Origin: Chloroflexota bacterium
Lineage (GTDB): Bacteria; Chloroflexota; Dehalococcoidia; DSTF01; JACRBR01
DNA length: 7,809 bases
Assembly (NCBI GenBank): GCA_025355835.1
Contig: JANXYW010000324.1
Coordinates: 1-7,809 of the forward strand
Reading direction: 5' to 3'
Position numbers and translations under genes: made by a program. The notes below the pieces were generated by a model. That model ran no database searches. It had not been told where the DNA came from and worked only from the letters and a program-made list of their open reading frames with translations. Positions 1 through 6,503 of the stretch are shown piece after piece. Positions within the stretch are counted from its first letter, which is position 1; every line of letters begins with the position of its first letter.

Positions 1-78
1 GTAGAAGACGGCGTCTGGGATGTCTACTACTGCGCGCACCGGATCACCCAGATCGACCTGCGAGCGCCGCTACTATGA
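1..78 (+). CDS. Partial transposase C-terminus (IS481-like), cut by window edge
   Basis: Frame 1 is open from the first base and ends at TGA 76-78. It encodes a 25-residue tail containing DGVWDVYYCAHRITQIDLR. The pattern 'DG(V/I)W.VYF......DLR' resembles the C-terminal beta-barrel end of IS481-type (rve integrase) transposases, from memory of the family. The DDE catalytic core lies outside the window, so neither integrity nor activity can be judged. The element-end-like sequence just downstream (98-140) supports the call. It could instead be the end of another rve-family integrase. Confidence 0.5.
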   Translation, partial: VEDGVWDVYYCAHRITQIDLRAPLL

Positions 79-97
79 TTACTCGCATCGCCGTCCA

Positions 98-140
98 GCA
101 TGTCCTCGTACACCTGTCCACCATGTCCCCTGCCTGTACA
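98..140. mobile_element. Probable right end (terminal inverted repeat) of the insertion sequence
   Basis: Shortly after the transposase-like stop codon comes a stretch with two CATGTCC(T/C)C motifs (about 99-107 and 122-130), an ACCTGTCCACC core and a terminal TGTACA (135-140). Read on the minus strand it begins TGTACAGGC. Such CATGTCC repeats accompany IS481-type elements in many bacterial genomes, as recalled from general familiarity. The matching left end and any target duplication lie outside the window, so the boundary at 140 is inferred. Confidence 0.4.
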
Positions 141-194
141 GTAGGAGAGGGGAGGCCGATCGAAGAGTCGCCGTGGAGACAGGCCGCCTGCTCG

Positions 195-268
195 CCGGGG
201 AGAGGGGTGAGGGTCTCCGACCCTCTCCCCTTGAGGGAGAGGGTGGCGCGCAGCGCCGGGTGAGGGGC
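195..268. repeat. Palindromic REP-like dispersed intergenic repeat
   Basis: GGGGAGAGGG (197-206) can pair with CCCTCTCCCC (221-230). CCCTCTCCC (221-229) can alternatively pair with GGGAGAGGG (235-243) around a five-base loop. GGCGC/GCGCC (245-249/253-257) then forms a second hairpin, followed by GGGTGAGGGG. This 'CCCTCTCCC-TTGA-GGGAGAGGG, GC hairpin, GGGTGAGGG' layout is a familiar dispersed intergenic repeat in high-GC bacteria. No gene is evident across it. Confidence 0.6.
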
Positions 269-287
269 GAGGTCGCCCCAACAAACC

Positions 288-317
288 AATCTGCGTAATC
301 TGTGAAATCTGCGGTTC
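288..317 (+). repeat. 9-bp-periodic repeat, left copy (AATCTG x3)
   Basis: Three consecutive 9-mers begin with AATCTG (AATCTGCGT, AATCTGTGA, AATCTGCGG) and are followed by TTC. An inverted, shorter copy lies immediately after the downstream gene, at 1163-1183. Repeats of this kind are scattered in several environmental bacterial phyla. Their function is unknown to me. Confidence 0.6.
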
Positions 318-353
318 TCCCCCGGGCGCCGCATGCACGCTGAGGAGCATCTG

Positions 354-1160
354 ATGCCAACCTACGAGCACATCCTGTACGAGAACAAGGGCCCCGTGGC
401 CCTCATCACCCTCAACCGGCCCGAGCGGCTGAACGCGTGGACCGCCAAGATGGAGCTGGAGTTCATCGACGCGATCAACGCCGCGTCGCTGGATCCAGAG
501 GTCGGCTGCATCGTGATCACCGGCGCCGGCCGCGGGTTCTGTGCGGGCGCGGACATCAGCGGCTGGGACCGCGGCATCAAGCAGGGCGCGCCGCCCGCCC
601 CGCGTTCGAGAATGATCTACGAAGGCGGCAGCCCGGAAGTGCCGATCACGCTGCAGCGCGCGAAGCCGACGATCTGCGCCGTCAACGGCGTCAGCGTCGG
701 CGTGGGGCTGACGATGACGCTCTCGTGCGACATCCGCATCGCTTCGACCGCCGCGCGCTTTTCGGCGCGATTCGTGAAGGTCGGGCTGACGCCGGAATGC
801 GGCAGCACGCGCTACCTGCCAGCGGTGGCGGGCATCGCGAACGCGCTCTTCATGACGCTGACCGGGCGCATCATCGATGCGGACGAGGCGCTGCGGCGGA
901 ATATCGTCGATCGACTCGTGGAGCCTGACGAGTTGATGCCGGAAGTGATGAAGCTCGCCGAAGAGATTGCGGCGAACCCGCGCGAGGCGATCTGGGCGGC
1001 GAAGCGCATGATCCACCAGAACGCCGTCGAGCAGGATCTGCGGCGCGTCGTGACGCTGGAGTGCTACTCGATCCGCGAGCGCCAGACGGAGCCCGATCAC
1101 AAAGAGGCGGTGCAGGCGTTCATGGAGAAGCGGCCGCCTGTGTTCAATCAGCGGGGGTGA
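354..1160 (+). CDS. Enoyl-CoA hydratase/isomerase family protein
   Basis: This 268-residue crotonase-fold protein has the family's usual length and would act on an acyl-CoA thioester in the cytoplasm. ATG 354 is preferred over the in-frame ATG 333 because GAGGAG (342-347) sits six bases upstream. Visible signatures are ITLNRPERLNAW (residues 18-29), the oxyanion-hole segment GRGFCAGADIS (59-69), AVNGVSVGVGL (109-119) and VKVGLTPECGSTRYLP (141-156). Aligned by eye to rat mitochondrial hydratase, the two catalytic Glu positions fall on Thr120 and Phe140. A carboxylate, Glu148, sits where PaaG-like isomerases carry Asp ('GL.PD.G'). An isomerase or other crotonase reaction is therefore as likely as hydration. 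The substrate is unknown. It stands alone, bracketed by an inverted repeat pair. Confidence 0.92.
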   Translation: MPTYEHILYENKGPVALITLNRPERLNAWTAKMELEFIDAINAASLDPEVGCIVITGAGRGFCAGADISGWDRGIKQGAPPAPRSRMIYEGGSPEVPITLQRAKPTICAVNGVSVGVGLTMTLSCDIRIASTAARFSARFVKVGLTPECGSTRYLPAVAGIANALFMTLTGRIIDADEALRRNIVDRLVEPDELMPEVMKLAEEIAANPREAIWAAKRMIHQNAVEQDLRRVVTLECYSIRERQTEPDHKEAVQAFMEKRPPVFNQRG

Positions 1161-1162
1161 CG

Positions 1163-1183
1163 GAACCGCAGATTACGCAGATT
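1163..1183 (-). repeat. 9-bp-periodic repeat, inverted right copy
   Basis: GAACCGCAGATTACGCAGATT is the reverse complement of a two-unit version of the repeat at 288-317. It matches AATCTGCGTAATCTG plus CGGTTC exactly. It starts two bases after the stop codon of the hydratase-family gene. The two copies thus form an inverted pair enclosing that gene. Confidence 0.6.
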
Positions 1184-1225
1184 TCGCCGATCGGTTGGGT
1201 TGGCTCGGAACGTGCTGCGTGGAGG

Positions 1226-1274
1226 CGATCGCTTCGGCGGCTAACGAGCACCTCACGTGCGCAGGAAGCGATCG
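1226..1274. repeat. Inverted repeat / stem-loop in intergenic region 1161-1425
   Basis: CGATCGCTTC (1226-1235) is perfectly complementary to GAAGCGATCG (1265-1274), giving a 10-bp stem around a 29-base loop. The loop holds a small GCAC/GTGC pair. No T-tract follows, so it is not a standard terminator. It may be another palindromic dispersed element. Apart from these repeats and the hairpins at 1364-1398, I see no gene in 1161-1425. Confidence 0.4.
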
Positions 1275-1363
1275 TGCGGCGGGAGCGTGGGTCTGGCAAA
1301 TGGCCTTGCTGCGGCGCGGCGTCCTATCTTTCTCACGAGCTTCAAGCGTCATACCCGCTGTCA

Positions 1364-1398
1364 ACAGCCGGGGGCGGCTGTCCTACACGCCTTCGTGT
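1364..1398 (+). other. Two tandem short hairpins before the acyl-CoA dehydrogenase gene
   Basis: ACAGCCG/CGGCTGT (1364-1370/1375-1381, loop GGGG) is a perfect 7-bp stem. It is followed at once by ACACG/CGTGT (1385-1389/1394-1398, loop CCTT). There is no poly-T tail. They could act as a weak terminator for upstream transcription or overlap the promoter of the next gene. Confidence 0.3.
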
Positions 1399-1413
1399 CG
1401 CTCCGCGGACTGA

Positions 1414-1426
1414 TACTCTGTTCCGG
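1414..1426 (+). promoter_or_regulatory. Possible -10 element for a leaderless GTG start
   Basis: TACTCT at 1414-1419 fits the TAnnnT pattern of a -10 box and lies seven bases before GTG 1426. No Shine-Dalgarno sequence is visible ahead of that GTG, so transcription starting at or near the start codon is plausible. The -35 region is poor (TTCGTG about 1392-1397). This is weak evidence. Confidence 0.22.
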
Positions 1427-2616
1427 TGGACTCGTACGACTTTCTGGCTGATCCGCGAATCGTGTCGGCGGCTGATGAGGCGGCGCGGCGGATCGCTGCG
1501 CGCGTCGAAGATGGTGCATTGGTCGGCGAAGCGCTGCTGGCGGGATGCGTCGTGGATTTGCGCGCGACCGGCTACCTGACGATCGTTGTTCCGTCGCGGC
1601 TGGGCGGATTGGGCGGCAGCGTGCTCGACGTCTGCATCGCACAGGAGAAGGTGTCTCGGGCGCTCGGGTCGGCGGGTCTCGCAGCGAACATGCACCTGCA
1701 GTATCTCGGCTCCGCCCAAGCGTCGGGGCTGTGGGCGACGGAGCGGCTCGATGCGTACCTGCGCGAGAGCGGCGAGCATGGCTGGCTGATCAACAACTGC
1801 CAGGCGGAAGCGGAGATGGGCAGCCCGGCGCGCGGCGGCCTGCCAGCGACCACCGCAACACGCGTCAACGGCGGATGGCACGTCACCGGCCGCAAGGCGT
1901 GGTCGACCGCCAGCTCCCTGCTCACGCATTTCGCTGTGAGCGCGACGGTGCATGCGGACGGCGTGCCAGAGCATCTCGGGCAGTTCCTCGTGACAGCGTC
2001 ATCGCCGGGCGTGCGCGTGGAGCCGACATGGCATGCGCTTTCGATGCGGGAGTCCGCGAGCCACGACATCGTGTTCGAAGACGTATTCGTGCCAGATACG
2101 GACGTCATTCGGGTCAGCGATGCCGGCGTCACGTTCGTGCCATCGCTCGATGTTGCGCCGTGGCACGGGCTGCCGTTCGCGGCGACGTACGTCGGCATCG
2201 CCGTTGCGGCGCGCGACTGGGTGGCGCACTTCGCGGCGACGCGCGTGCCGACGAACCTCGGCAAGCCGATCGGCGAGCTACCAGCCGTACGAGCGAAGCT
2301 CGGCGAGATCGAAGCGCTGCTCTTCGCATCGCGGCGACTGATCTTCGATACGGCGCGCGACTGGGTCGAAGGGCGCATGGATCGCGCATCGGTCGCGGCA
2401 CAGGTGCCGCTGGCGAAGTACCACGCGACGAACAACGCCGTGCGCATCACAGATCTAGCGCTGCGCATCGCGGGCGGTGCAGGGCTGGCCGATGCGGCGC
2501 CGCTGGAACGCTGCTTCCGCGACGTGCGCGCAGGGCTGATCCATCCACCCATGGATGACGTTGCGCTCGCGGGCGCGGCCGTGCGGGCGATGCGGGAGTT
2601 CGTTCCGCGGGACTAG
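1426..2616 (+). CDS. Acyl-CoA dehydrogenase family flavoprotein lacking the canonical catalytic Glu
   Basis: This 396-residue protein matches the family length. GTG 1426 is the only start between the in-frame stop at 1411-1413 and the conserved N-terminal helices. The N-terminal alpha domain includes VVPSRLGGLGG (54-64) and ALGSAGLAANMHLQ (79-92). The middle beta domain has NCQAEAEMGSPARGG (124-138) and WHVTGRKAWSTAS (151-163), the usual FAD/substrate segment. The C-terminal helical domain ends RDVRAGLIHPPMDD (365-378). In classical short- and medium-chain enzymes this last region carries the catalytic base in a YEGT-like motif; here HPPM replaces it. Divergent members with similar tails are common, and DszC-like monooxygenases also lack that Glu. 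The reaction is therefore uncertain: a dehydrogenase with a relocated base, or a flavin monooxygenase-like enzyme. The neighbouring crotonase-family gene suggests acyl-CoA metabolism. Confidence 0.88.
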   Translation: MDSYDFLADPRIVSAADEAARRIAARVEDGALVGEALLAGCVVDLRATGYLTIVVPSRLGGLGGSVLDVCIAQEKVSRALGSAGLAANMHLQYLGSAQASGLWATERLDAYLRESGEHGWLINNCQAEAEMGSPARGGLPATTATRVNGGWHVTGRKAWSTASSLLTHFAVSATVHADGVPEHLGQFLVTASSPGVRVEPTWHALSMRESASHDIVFEDVFVPDTDVIRVSDAGVTFVPSLDVAPWHGLPFAATYVGIAVAARDWVAHFAATRVPTNLGKPIGELPAVRAKLGEIEALLFASRRLIFDTARDWVEGRMDRASVAAQVPLAKYHATNNAVRITDLALRIAGGAGLADAAPLERCFRDVRAGLIHPPMDDVALAGAAVRAMREFVPRD

Positions 2617-2619
2617 CTT

Positions 2620-2690
2620 CGTCGGACACGGCACCTGCTACGCGCAGGTCGCCCAGCGCTCTAGCTGCATCGCCAACATCTGTTCCGACG
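2620..2690. terminator. Stem-loop region downstream of the acyl-CoA dehydrogenase gene
   Basis: ACCTGC/GCAGGT (2633-2638/2644-2649) forms a perfect hairpin four codons past the stop codon. It is enclosed by a longer-range pairing, CGTCGGA (2620-2626) with TCCGACG (2684-2690). Its position just after a gene suggests a transcription-end structure. There is no U-tract, so intrinsic termination is uncertain. Confidence 0.3.
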
Positions 2691-2724
2691 CAACACACTC
2701 GCCATCCCGTCAGCTTCGCCACAC

Positions 2725-2761
2725 CTCGGAAATAAGGGTGTTCCCCTACACCCATTCCGGG
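2725..2761 (+). promoter_or_regulatory. Nested stem-loop ahead of the sensor gene
   Basis: GGGTGT/ACACCC (2736-2741/2748-2753, loop TCCCCT) is nested inside CGGAA/TTCCG (2727-2731/2755-2759). The outer stem extends by a T-G and a C-G pair. It lies about 30 bases before the ATG at 2790. Such a structure in a 5' leader could be an attenuator, an operator palindrome or an incidental fold. No U-tract follows. Confidence 0.35.
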
Positions 2762-2789
2762 CGCAGACACCGATGATGGACGCGGCGAT

Positions 2790-5450
2790 ATGGCAGCTAG
2801 GACGGCGACCAACAAGCCGCAAGGCGACGGCAATGAATCCGACACGCGGTTCGGGTTCATTCGCGCCGCCCTAAATGGGCCGGCGCGGCTCGCGGGGCTT
2901 CCCCTACGGGTTCTCTCTTTTCGTCCCCCGTCGCCGAGCCTAAAACTCTCCCGGCCGAGCGCTCGGTTCGGCCTGAAGCGGCCATCGGCCTTCGCTGTTG
3001 CCGCATTGGCCGTGGCGACGGCCGTTCTGTTCGTCGGCCTCCTTACCTACTACGGCGCGCAGGAGTTCTCCGGACGCGCGGCCGACACCCGCGCCTCGAA
3101 CGAGGCGATGTCGTTCGCGGAGCACAGTTCGCGGCTCGCCACGGGCGACGCGTTCGACGGCTACATCCAGATTCTCAGATACGCGGACGACCCTATCATT
3201 AACGCTAAGGTGTCGTCAGCCAACGATCGCGGCAGTGCGCTCCAGCGGTTGCTCTATCTGAACATCAACAAGTTCCTCTCCCTTACCATCGCCGACCGAT
3301 CGGGCCTCATCCTTGCCACGACCGATTCGACGCTGACCAGCGTCAAAGGCGGGACGACGTTCTCGGAGACGCGTGCCAATCTGGCGCCGGCGAACTCCGA
3401 CATTGTCCTGCCCGAGGCAGGCCATCATGGGTATGTTGAGTATTCGGCCCCGCTTCGCGATCCGGACGGCACCGTGTGGGGCATCCTTGTCGGGCGCGCC
3501 GATCCCGCCATTCTGTGGAAGGGTACGCTGGCCGCGTCCGTAGATGGTGGCCGCAACGTTATTATCAATAACGAGGGACTCTTCGCAGCCGGCGTCCCCG
3601 ATGATCTGCTGCGCCAGCCGTGGCACGGTCGGCCGCTCAGCAACGGCGGTGTGCGTGCGGACATCGCCGGCACCGACTCGATCTGCGGACTCGCGCCGAT
3701 CGGGCGGGACACGCAGATCGATCGCGGACTGAACGTCGCGTCGTGCCTTCCCGCATCGCTGATTCAGGTCGAGCGCCACACGGCTACGGACAAGCAGGGC
3801 CTGATCACGCTCGCCGGCGTGGTGCTGGCCATCGTGGTCGCGTCGGTTTTGCTTCGGCTATTCATTCGCGGCGGCGGCCCCGTTGCTGCCGTGGCCGCCG
3901 CTCCTGCAACGTCTGCGGGCAACGCAGTCCCGGCGCTCGATGACTTGTTCGGTGCGTCGGGAGAAGAAGACGCCGACAGAGACGACGTTGATCTCGAACC
4001 CGACCTCAAGGAAGACCCACGCGAAGTCGCGGCCGAAATCGACGTCATCGAAACGGCGACCGAAGAATTCGCTGCTGAGTGTATGGACATCTCGGAGATC
4101 GACGACGACATCGCAACCATCGATGATCGCATGGAACCGGACGCGGAGCCGTTGCTGCCTCCACCGCCGCCGGATGTCGACGCACTGACGTTGATCAGCG
4201 CGTACGAAGAACGCAACGCGCGGCTCGCGCTCCGGCTGCGCGAGACCGTGCAGGCGAAGATGTTGGTGGCGGCAACCGAGGCCGACGCAGCCTTCAAACT
4301 TATCGAAACAGATGCCGAGACGGCCGGCGCGATGCACGGGCACGCGATGGAAGAGTTGGAGCACATCCGCCTACACGAGCTACGATCGATCGGACAAGAG
4401 ATCTTCCCGGGGCTGACGCGACTAGGCCTTCCCGGCGCACTTCGTGCGATGCGAAAGGAGTTTGGCGGCAGCATGGGGATCGAGTTGGACGTGGATGCCA
4501 CGACGGACTCCGTCGCCGGTGGCGCAAGCCGATCGTCGGTCGCTCCGGCGCTGCGCCTCGTGATGTATCGCTTCGCGCTCGAGTCGGTGCGCGCACTTTC
4601 CGCCGCCGGCGCCGATGCGTGCGCGATCGCGCTGCGGCGCGAAGGCACGCAGCTCATGCTGGCAATCTCGTGTGGTGGCATCCGCGCCGCGTCGTTCGAT
4701 CGCGATGTGCTGGCGCCGAGCGAACTCGCGGCGGAGGCCTACGCGGGCAGCGTCGAGGTTGAAGCTGCCGACGATGGTCTCGTCATCACGCTGGCCGTCC
4801 CCGCGCCGACAGCGGAAGCAGATCCTGTCGTCGATTTGGAGAAAGCGTTCGCTTCGTTCGAAGCCGAAGATGACGCAGAAGACGCAGAACAAACGTCGGT
4901 CTACGCGGTGGTTTCCGCGGACATCGATGACACGGATGACGATGACGATGAAGAGACGGGAGCGCCGACAGCCATCACACCCGATGCTAGCGGTGTCGTA
5001 CTCCCACCTCGGACCGGCCTCGCCGCTTCCGTCGAGGCCTTGCAGGCCGAGTTCTTCGGCTCGATGATCGTTGCGTTGGATATGGCGGCGGATCTCGACG
5101 ACGGCACGGCAGCGGTCGTCGACGAGTCACGCGTGGCCATCGAAGACGTCGTGCGCGAGTCGCTGCGCGCGCTACAGGCCGCAGACGCGCGCCAATGCGA
5201 CCTGACGCTCACGCGAGCGGGATCGCAGATCATGCTGAGCATCCTTTCCGCCGTGGGCGATGCCGACTTCGATGAAGGGCTCATCTTGGCGCACCAGGGT
5301 ACGCTAGACCGACTGCAGGGCTACCTGGCGGTGGACCGGCGCGAGGGCAACGTTGCCATCTCTGCCGAAGTCAGTGCTCTTGGCGCGGACACGCAGTCGG
5401 CAGCCGAGCCGGCGCCGTCCGACGAGGACGGCGCGCAGCACGCAGCCTAA
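2790..5450 (+). CDS. Two-TM Cache-like sensor with tandem degenerate kinase ATPase modules
   Basis: This is an 886-residue inner-membrane sensor. A basic, Pro-rich cytoplasmic N-terminus (1-65) precedes TM1 (67-88). An extracellular domain (about 105-330) follows, with Cache-like features: IADRSGLILATTD (167-179) and YVEYSAPLRDPDGTVWGILVG (215-235). TM2 is 337-358. A very acidic linker (385-455) and a Pro run lead to a helical, DHp-like segment (465-555) containing LRSIGQEIFPGLTRLGL. An HATPase-like module (about 555-672) and a second acidic linker (673-730, with an Asp/Glu run) follow. Residues 742-864 repeat the ATPase-like module (EFFGSM...LD against EFGGSM...LD). In both copies the expected N-box Asn and the Asp-containing G1 motif are not recognisable, and the DHp His is not obvious. 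It may be a pseudokinase or scaffold. There is only a weak ribosome site before ATG 2790. The ligand and output are unknown. Confidence 0.72.
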   Translation: MAARTATNKPQGDGNESDTRFGFIRAALNGPARLAGLPLRVLSFRPPSPSLKLSRPSARFGLKRPSAFAVAALAVATAVLFVGLLTYYGAQEFSGRAADTRASNEAMSFAEHSSRLATGDAFDGYIQILRYADDPIINAKVSSANDRGSALQRLLYLNINKFLSLTIADRSGLILATTDSTLTSVKGGTTFSETRANLAPANSDIVLPEAGHHGYVEYSAPLRDPDGTVWGILVGRADPAILWKGTLAASVDGGRNVIINNEGLFAAGVPDDLLRQPWHGRPLSNGGVRADIAGTDSICGLAPIGRDTQIDRGLNVASCLPASLIQVERHTATDKQGLITLAGVVLAIVVASVLLRLFIRGGGPVAAVAAAPATSAGNAVPALDDLFGASGEEDADRDDVDLEPDLKEDPREVAAEIDVIETATEEFAAECMDISEIDDDIATIDDRMEPDAEPLLPPPPPDVDALTLISAYEERNARLALRLRETVQAKMLVAATEADAAFKLIETDAETAGAMHGHAMEELEHIRLHELRSIGQEIFPGLTRLGLPGALRAMRKEFGGSMGIELDVDATTDSVAGGASRSSVAPALRLVMYRFALESVRALSAAGADACAIALRREGTQLMLAISCGGIRAASFDRDVLAPSELAAEAYAGSVEVEAADDGLVITLAVPAPTAEADPVVDLEKAFASFEAEDDAEDAEQTSVYAVVSADIDDTDDDDDEETGAPTAITPDASGVVLPPRTGLAASVEALQAEFFGSMIVALDMAADLDDGTAAVVDESRVAIEDVVRESLRALQAADARQCDLTLTRAGSQIMLSILSAVGDADFDEGLILAHQGTLDRLQGYLAVDRREGNVAISAEVSALGADTQSAAEPAPSDEDGAQHAA

Positions 5451-5451
5451 C

Positions 5452-5465
5452 GACGCGCTAGCGCC
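5452..5465. repeat. Direct repeat GACGCGCTAGCGCC, copy 1
   Basis: This 14-base sequence begins two bases after the sensor gene's stop codon and recurs exactly at 5564-5577. It contains the palindrome GCGCTAGCGC. The function is unknown; it could be a protein-binding site or chance in GC-rich DNA. Confidence 0.35.
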
Positions 5466-5563
5466 ACCACCGCTGAACATCCTGCCACGCGTTTGTACGA
5501 ACTACAGCTCGCGCATTGGCCGCGTGGCGCTCGGTGGCGTCTCGCGCCGCAGCCCGGGAGACG

Positions 5564-5577
5564 GACGCGCTAGCGCC
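5564..5577. repeat. Direct repeat GACGCGCTAGCGCC, copy 2
   Basis: This is an exact second copy of the 14-mer at 5452-5465, 112 bases away, inside the convergent intergenic region. Just before it, CGTCTC/GAGACG (5538-5543/5558-5563) can pair. Confidence 0.35.
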
Positions 5578-5617
5578 TTCGCCGAGGGGCATCCTCAATC
5601 GCTGTGAAAGAATCGAG

Positions 5618-5678
5618 GTGTGGCGCATCCGCCCTGCCACACGGCGAACATGCACCGGGCGGCAAAAAGGCCGCACCC
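5618..5678. terminator. Two hairpins between convergent sensor and regulator genes
   Basis: GTGTGGC/GCCACAC (5618-5624/5636-5642) forms a perfect 7-bp stem. GGGCGGC with GCCGC-A-CCC (5657-5663/5670-5678) forms a strong stem with one bulged A and loop AAAAAG. On the minus strand the second hairpin lies about 40 bases past the regulator's stop codon. Neither strand shows a proper U-tract after the stems. They may mark bidirectional transcription ends. I see no gene in 5451-5716. Confidence 0.38.
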
Positions 5679-5716
5679 GATGCATGCGGCTCGTGGACTA
5701 CCCGTGGGTCGGATAC

Positions 5717-6427
5717 CTATGCAGCGCGGCGGCTGTCTCGGGAGATTTCGGCGTCGTCGCCGGAGCTTCCGAGCGTCTCCTGCAGGTACAGCAGGACGGC
5801 CTTCACGCGGGGATGTGCCGCGTTGTCGCGGTTGAGGTTGAGTTGGCCGAAGATGGCGTTGATGTGGTTCTCGACGGACTTCTCTTCGAGCACCAGTGAC
5901 TTCGCGATGGCGGCGTTGTTGTTGCCCTTGGCCATCAGCGAAAGCACTTCGAGTTGGCGCTTTGTGAGCGCGGAGAGCCGCGTCTCGCGCCGCCCGAGGC
6001 TCTGGACGACCGTCGGGTCCAGGACGACGAGGCCCATCGCCGCGCCGTCGATAGCGCGTACCAGCGTGGCCACGTCGGTGACGGACTGCCGCAGAAGATA
6101 CGACCAGCCGGCAGCACGGAACGCAGGCAACGCAGCAAGCGTGCGCCGATCAGGGTTCTCCCCAAGGAAGACGATTTTCGAGGCAGTGCGCGATGCCGAG
6201 ATGGCCTGCGCGACGCTCAGTGCGTCGTGCTCGCTGTTGCTATCCAGTCCCACGAGGGTGACTTCCGCCTTCTCCGACGACGCCAGCGCGATCGCTTCGG
6301 CCGCGTCGCCTGTGGCGCCGACGAGGTGTAGCCGCGGCTCCGCGCCCAGAACGGTGCGCAGCATGTCACGAAGGAGGCTATCGGCCTCCACCACCAGGAC
6401 GCGGATGCGGTTCTGTGTTTCCTGCAT
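5717..6427 (-). CDS. LuxR/NarL-family response regulator with degenerate receiver
   Basis: This is a 236-residue cytoplasmic DNA-binding regulator. The receiver domain (about 7-130) starts IRVLVVEADSLLRDML. One residue of the acidic pair is kept (Glu14, Asp16, with Ala between), and Asp62 in LVGLDS sits at the phosphoacceptor position. The conserved Thr/Ser is replaced (FLGEN, 87-91) and the conserved Lys is Arg113 (YLLRQ), so classical phospho-switching may be altered. A LuxR-type HTH (151-215) is well formed: LTKRQLEVLSLMAKGNNNAAIAK, then EKSVENHINAIFGQLNLN. ATG 6427 is chosen because the receiver begins a few residues later. The in-frame ATG at 6469 would add 14 residues of no recognisable kind. 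It converges with the sensor gene and diverges from the archaellin cluster, so both are plausible partners. Confidence 0.9.
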   Translation of the reverse strand: MQETQNRIRVLVVEADSLLRDMLRTVLGAEPRLHLVGATGDAAEAIALASSEKAEVTLVGLDSNSEHDALSVAQAISASRTASKIVFLGENPDRRTLAALPAFRAAGWSYLLRQSVTDVATLVRAIDGAAMGLVVLDPTVVQSLGRRETRLSALTKRQLEVLSLMAKGNNNAAIAKSLVLEEKSVENHINAIFGQLNLNRDNAAHPRVKAVLLYLQETLGSSGDDAEISRDSRRAA

Positions 6428-6461
6428 AGTATTCTCTGCGTTTATCGGCCCGCACAGGTTC

Positions 6462-6493
6462 ACGTACATACGGGAATATACGTATTAACGGGA
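6462..6493. promoter_or_regulatory. AT-rich divergent control patch with 18-bp-spaced direct repeats
   Basis: ACGTACATACGGGA (6462-6475) and ACGTATTAACGGGA (6480-6493) agree at 11 of 14 positions and lie 18 bases apart, about two helical turns. An ATACGTAT palindrome (6477-6484) sits between and within them. The patch is conspicuously AT-rich for this window. It lies between the regulator gene and the plus-strand archaellin region. This suits an operator, perhaps autoregulatory, but no consensus was matched. Confidence 0.4.
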
Positions 6494-6503
6494 GGTGCGC
6501 CGG

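Noticed and set aside
27..1100. Long minus-strand open frame opposite the hydratase-family gene
   Set aside because: It lies antisense to a clearly conserved gene and runs through palindromic repeats. It is a shadow of high-GC coding sequence.
3764..4681. Long minus-strand Ser-rich open frame within the sensor gene
   Set aside because: Antisense shadow of an Asp/Glu/Ala-rich high-GC gene, with no recognisable domain.
6442..6449. Minus-strand GCCGATAA, identical to the flagellar sigma-28 -10 consensus, just ahead of the regulator gene
   Set aside because: No matching -35 (TAAAGTTT-like) lies 11 bases upstream, and the implied 5' leader would be only a few bases. Probably chance.
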